A stretch of DNA of 7,635 bases from Bacilli bacterium. Lineage in GTDB: Bacteria > Bacillota_I > Bacilli_A > RF39 > UBA660. The notes below the pieces were generated by a model, which was given only the letters and a program-made list of their open reading frames with translations, did not search any database and was not told where the DNA came from. Each line of letters begins with the position of its first letter. Within the stretch, counting starts at the first letter, position 1. This document shows, piece by piece, positions 6,133 to 7,635 of the stretch. Position numbers and translations under genes: made by a program. The stretch spans positions 1 to 7,635 of the forward strand of contig JAFWRK010000073.1 in assembly GCA_017519965.1 (NCBI GenBank), written 5' to 3'.

Positions 6133-7635
6133 TACTCTTCACCTCCTAAGAAATCTAAGTTTTCTACTTTGTTTAAATACTTTATATCTTTTTCTTTCAT
6201 ATAACATATATCTTTGTATTCACAAAATTCACATGATATATTCTTACCATTATAATTTTTTGGATTGATATCAAATTTATTATCTATTATTTTATCTATT
6301 GTTTTATCTATAATCTTGGATGTATATTCAATCATGTTATTTAGTGTTTCATCACCTATTAACTTTGTATTTGAACTAAAACCTTTTTCTTCACTATAAC
6401 TCATACTTTTTATATAATCACTTTTTGTATAAGTAGAATCAAATCTTTCTAATATATCTATATTATCGGTAGAATATCCTTGTAGTTTTAATCTATCTTT
6501 AGTTGTTTTTAAGTACTCTTCTTCATTTGTACAATTAGGATAATTAAACAATATATTTTGATAATATATACCAGTAAAGTGTGGTTTATTAAAAATATTA
6601 GAATGTTTAATCAAATATAAATATACAGGTAATTGCATATGTAATCCATATTTTAATGGTTCTATATTCGTATCAATATATCCTGTCTTATAATCTATTA
6701 TTGAATAATATATATCTTCTATTTCTTTGTAATACATTATTTTATCAACGAAACCTTTAAAGATAATACTTATTTTCTTATTATCTATAGGAACTTCTAA
6801 TTTCTTTTCTAAATACTCATTATCATATCCTGTTAATAATTGTTGCTTTTTTAATGATTCAATTAACTCTTTTAAATCTTCTTTTATCTTTATTAATAGT
6901 ATTTTTTCTTTGAAAGATAATTCTCTATTTTCTAAATATATATTAAATTCTTTTTCATAATCAAAATTAGTTCTTTTATATATAGATAATAATCTATGAT
7001 ATAAACTACCTAAAAATGCTGGGAACTTTTCTTCATAAGCACTTAATTTTAATACATTCTTTATATAATATTTAAAAGCACATTCTGAATAATCATTCAT
7101 TGATGAATATGACATATTTAATGGTTTATTTATACTTTCTAAGTACTTTTTATTATCAATTCCTAAAAACTTATTAGAATATACATTATAGGGAATATTA
7201 TAATGATTATTTAATAATACTAATTCATTGTCTATTTCTTTATATTTATAATAATTATCTAATTTTTCTCCTAATCTTAATTCATTATAAATATTAGAAT
7301 AACTATGATTATCTTTAATTGGATCTATTACTTCTAAATTTAATTCATTTATTAGACTTGAAGGATAAAATGTACTAAACGGGCTTCTTAATTTATAAGA
7401 TATATATAAATTCTTAATATTAGATAATATTTCTATAAGACTCTTTTTACTTCTTATATTCTTTTCTTTTGTTGAATACATTTGTACTTCATCTTTCATA
7501 TTATCTGTAATAAACTCAATATCTTTATTAATAACTGGTAAATTATCTTGATTAAATCCTAGTACAAAAACATATTCATCATCATTTATAGTTCTTTTAT
7601 TAATATCTATTACATTAATAGCATTCTTTAATCTA
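6132..7635 (-). CDS. addB: ATP-dependent nuclease subunit B (AddB), C-terminal part; 5' end outside window
   Basis: The frame is open from the window edge to the TAA at 6134-6132, giving 500 residues, under half of a typical AddB (about 1150). The Met at 7499 is internal: the 45 residues before it include EYVFVLGFNQDNLP, which matches the VLGLNEG-P helicase-like motif of AddB. Numbered from that Met, the RecB-type nuclease shows H168, D252 in GFVDK, D269-Y-K271 in IIDYKTG and Q289 in MQLPVYL. Four cysteines that hold the AddB 4Fe-4S cluster are present: C140 before the nuclease and C423, C426 and C432 after it (CEFCEYKDIC). AddB partners AddA; in characterised systems it cuts the 5'-ended strand and reads the Chi sequence. 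The AddB N-terminal half is not visible. A short KIID/KTID repeat lies at residues 395-410. Confidence 0.95.
   Translation of the reverse strand, partial: RLKNAINVIDINKRTINDDEYVFVLGFNQDNLPVINKDIEFITDNMKDEVQMYSTKEKNIRSKKSLIEILSNIKNLYISYKLRSPFSTFYPSSLINELNLEVIDPIKDNHSYSNIYNELRLGEKLDNYYKYKEIDNELVLLNNHYNIPYNVYSNKFLGIDNKKYLESINKPLNMSYSSMNDYSECAFKYYIKNVLKLSAYEEKFPAFLGSLYHRLLSIYKRTNFDYEKEFNIYLENRELSFKEKILLIKIKEDLKELIESLKKQQLLTGYDNEYLEKKLEVPIDNKKISIIFKGFVDKIMYYKEIEDIYYSIIDYKTGYIDTNIEPLKYGLHMQLPVYLYLIKHSNIFNKPHFTGIYYQNILFNYPNCTNEEEYLKTTKDRLKLQGYSTDNIDILERFDSTYTKSDYIKSMSYSEEKGFSSNTKLIGDETLNNMIEYTSKIIDKTIDKIIDNKFDINPKNYNGKNISCEFCEYKDICYMKEKDIKYLNKVENLDFLGGEE
6141..6147 (-). promoter_or_regulatory. Ribosome binding site of addA inside the addB 3' end
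   Basis: AGGAGGT (6147 to 6141, minus strand) lies eight bases before the ATG at 6132 and within the last addB codons. It decides the start: the ATG at 6132 is well placed, whereas the second Met (residue 4) would be too far. Confidence 0.75.
6282..6317. repeat. Three imperfect 12-base tandem repeats inside addB
   Basis: The units atctattatttt (6282-6293), atctattgtttt (6294-6305) and atctataatctt (6306-6317) are in frame. They encode a four-residue K-x-I-D pattern (residues 395-410, counted from the Met at 7499) between the nuclease core and the cysteine triplet. Unit changes would add or remove four residues without shifting the frame. Confidence 0.6.

Noticed and set aside
5861..6268. 135-residue plus-strand open frame
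   Set aside because: Antisense to the addA start and addB end. Its hydrophobic sequence simply mirrors the alanine/lysine-rich Walker A region of addA.
6132..7499. Met at 7499 as the start of addB
   Set aside because: The frame is open to the window edge, and the 45 residues upstream carry a conserved AddB motif, so the gene continues beyond the window.
1..7635. CRISPR array, insertion sequence, tRNA/rRNA or diversity-generating retroelement
   Set aside because: No regularly spaced repeats, transposase, integrase, reverse transcriptase or structured RNA pattern was seen on either strand.

Overview
The window is very AT-rich. Three things point to a low-GC Gram-positive (Bacillota/Mollicutes-side) bacterium: AggAGG-type ribosome binding sites, an AddB-AddA recombination nuclease instead of RecBCD, and lysine/isoleucine/asparagine-rich proteins. 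All genes read through with the standard code; Trp is TGG throughout and no TGA lies inside a frame. The pair of small surface proteins sharing a WDVHF...PGD(F/Y)YEFTVDAVN...VNYVQADGT domain is a type I associate with uncultured gut Bacilli such as RF39-like lineages. That taxonomic guess is recollection, not proof.

Layout: at the left edge the C-terminal 212 residues of an arginase are on the plus strand (1-639). Everything else is on the minus strand. The arginase ends against a bidirectional terminator (619-649) that it shares with the convergent gene at 653-1873. That gene encodes a 406-residue membrane-anchored or secreted protein with a fibre-like N-terminal domain and a C-terminal head ending in YWLATA...GVRP, resembling DUF6273/C-type-lectin-like modules. 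Upstream of it lies a 189-residue paralogue (1962-2531) consisting only of the N-terminal domain. It has its own terminator (1940-1963) and a good sigma-A-like promoter (2568-2595). Further upstream are a low-molecular-weight tyrosine phosphatase (2592-3023), addA (3016-6132) and the 3' part of addB (6132 to the window end), all overlapping as one operon.

Functionally, AddB and AddA form the two-subunit helicase-nuclease that resects double-strand breaks for RecA. All expected helicase motifs of AddA, both nuclease sites and the four iron-sulfur cysteines of AddB are visible. The phosphatase is translationally coupled to addA, but a functional link is unproven. The two surface proteins are separate transcription units and form the least understood part of the window: a probable 'stalk only' and 'stalk plus head' pair. 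No mobile element, CRISPR array, tRNA or rRNA was seen, and no stretch over 300 bases lacks a gene.
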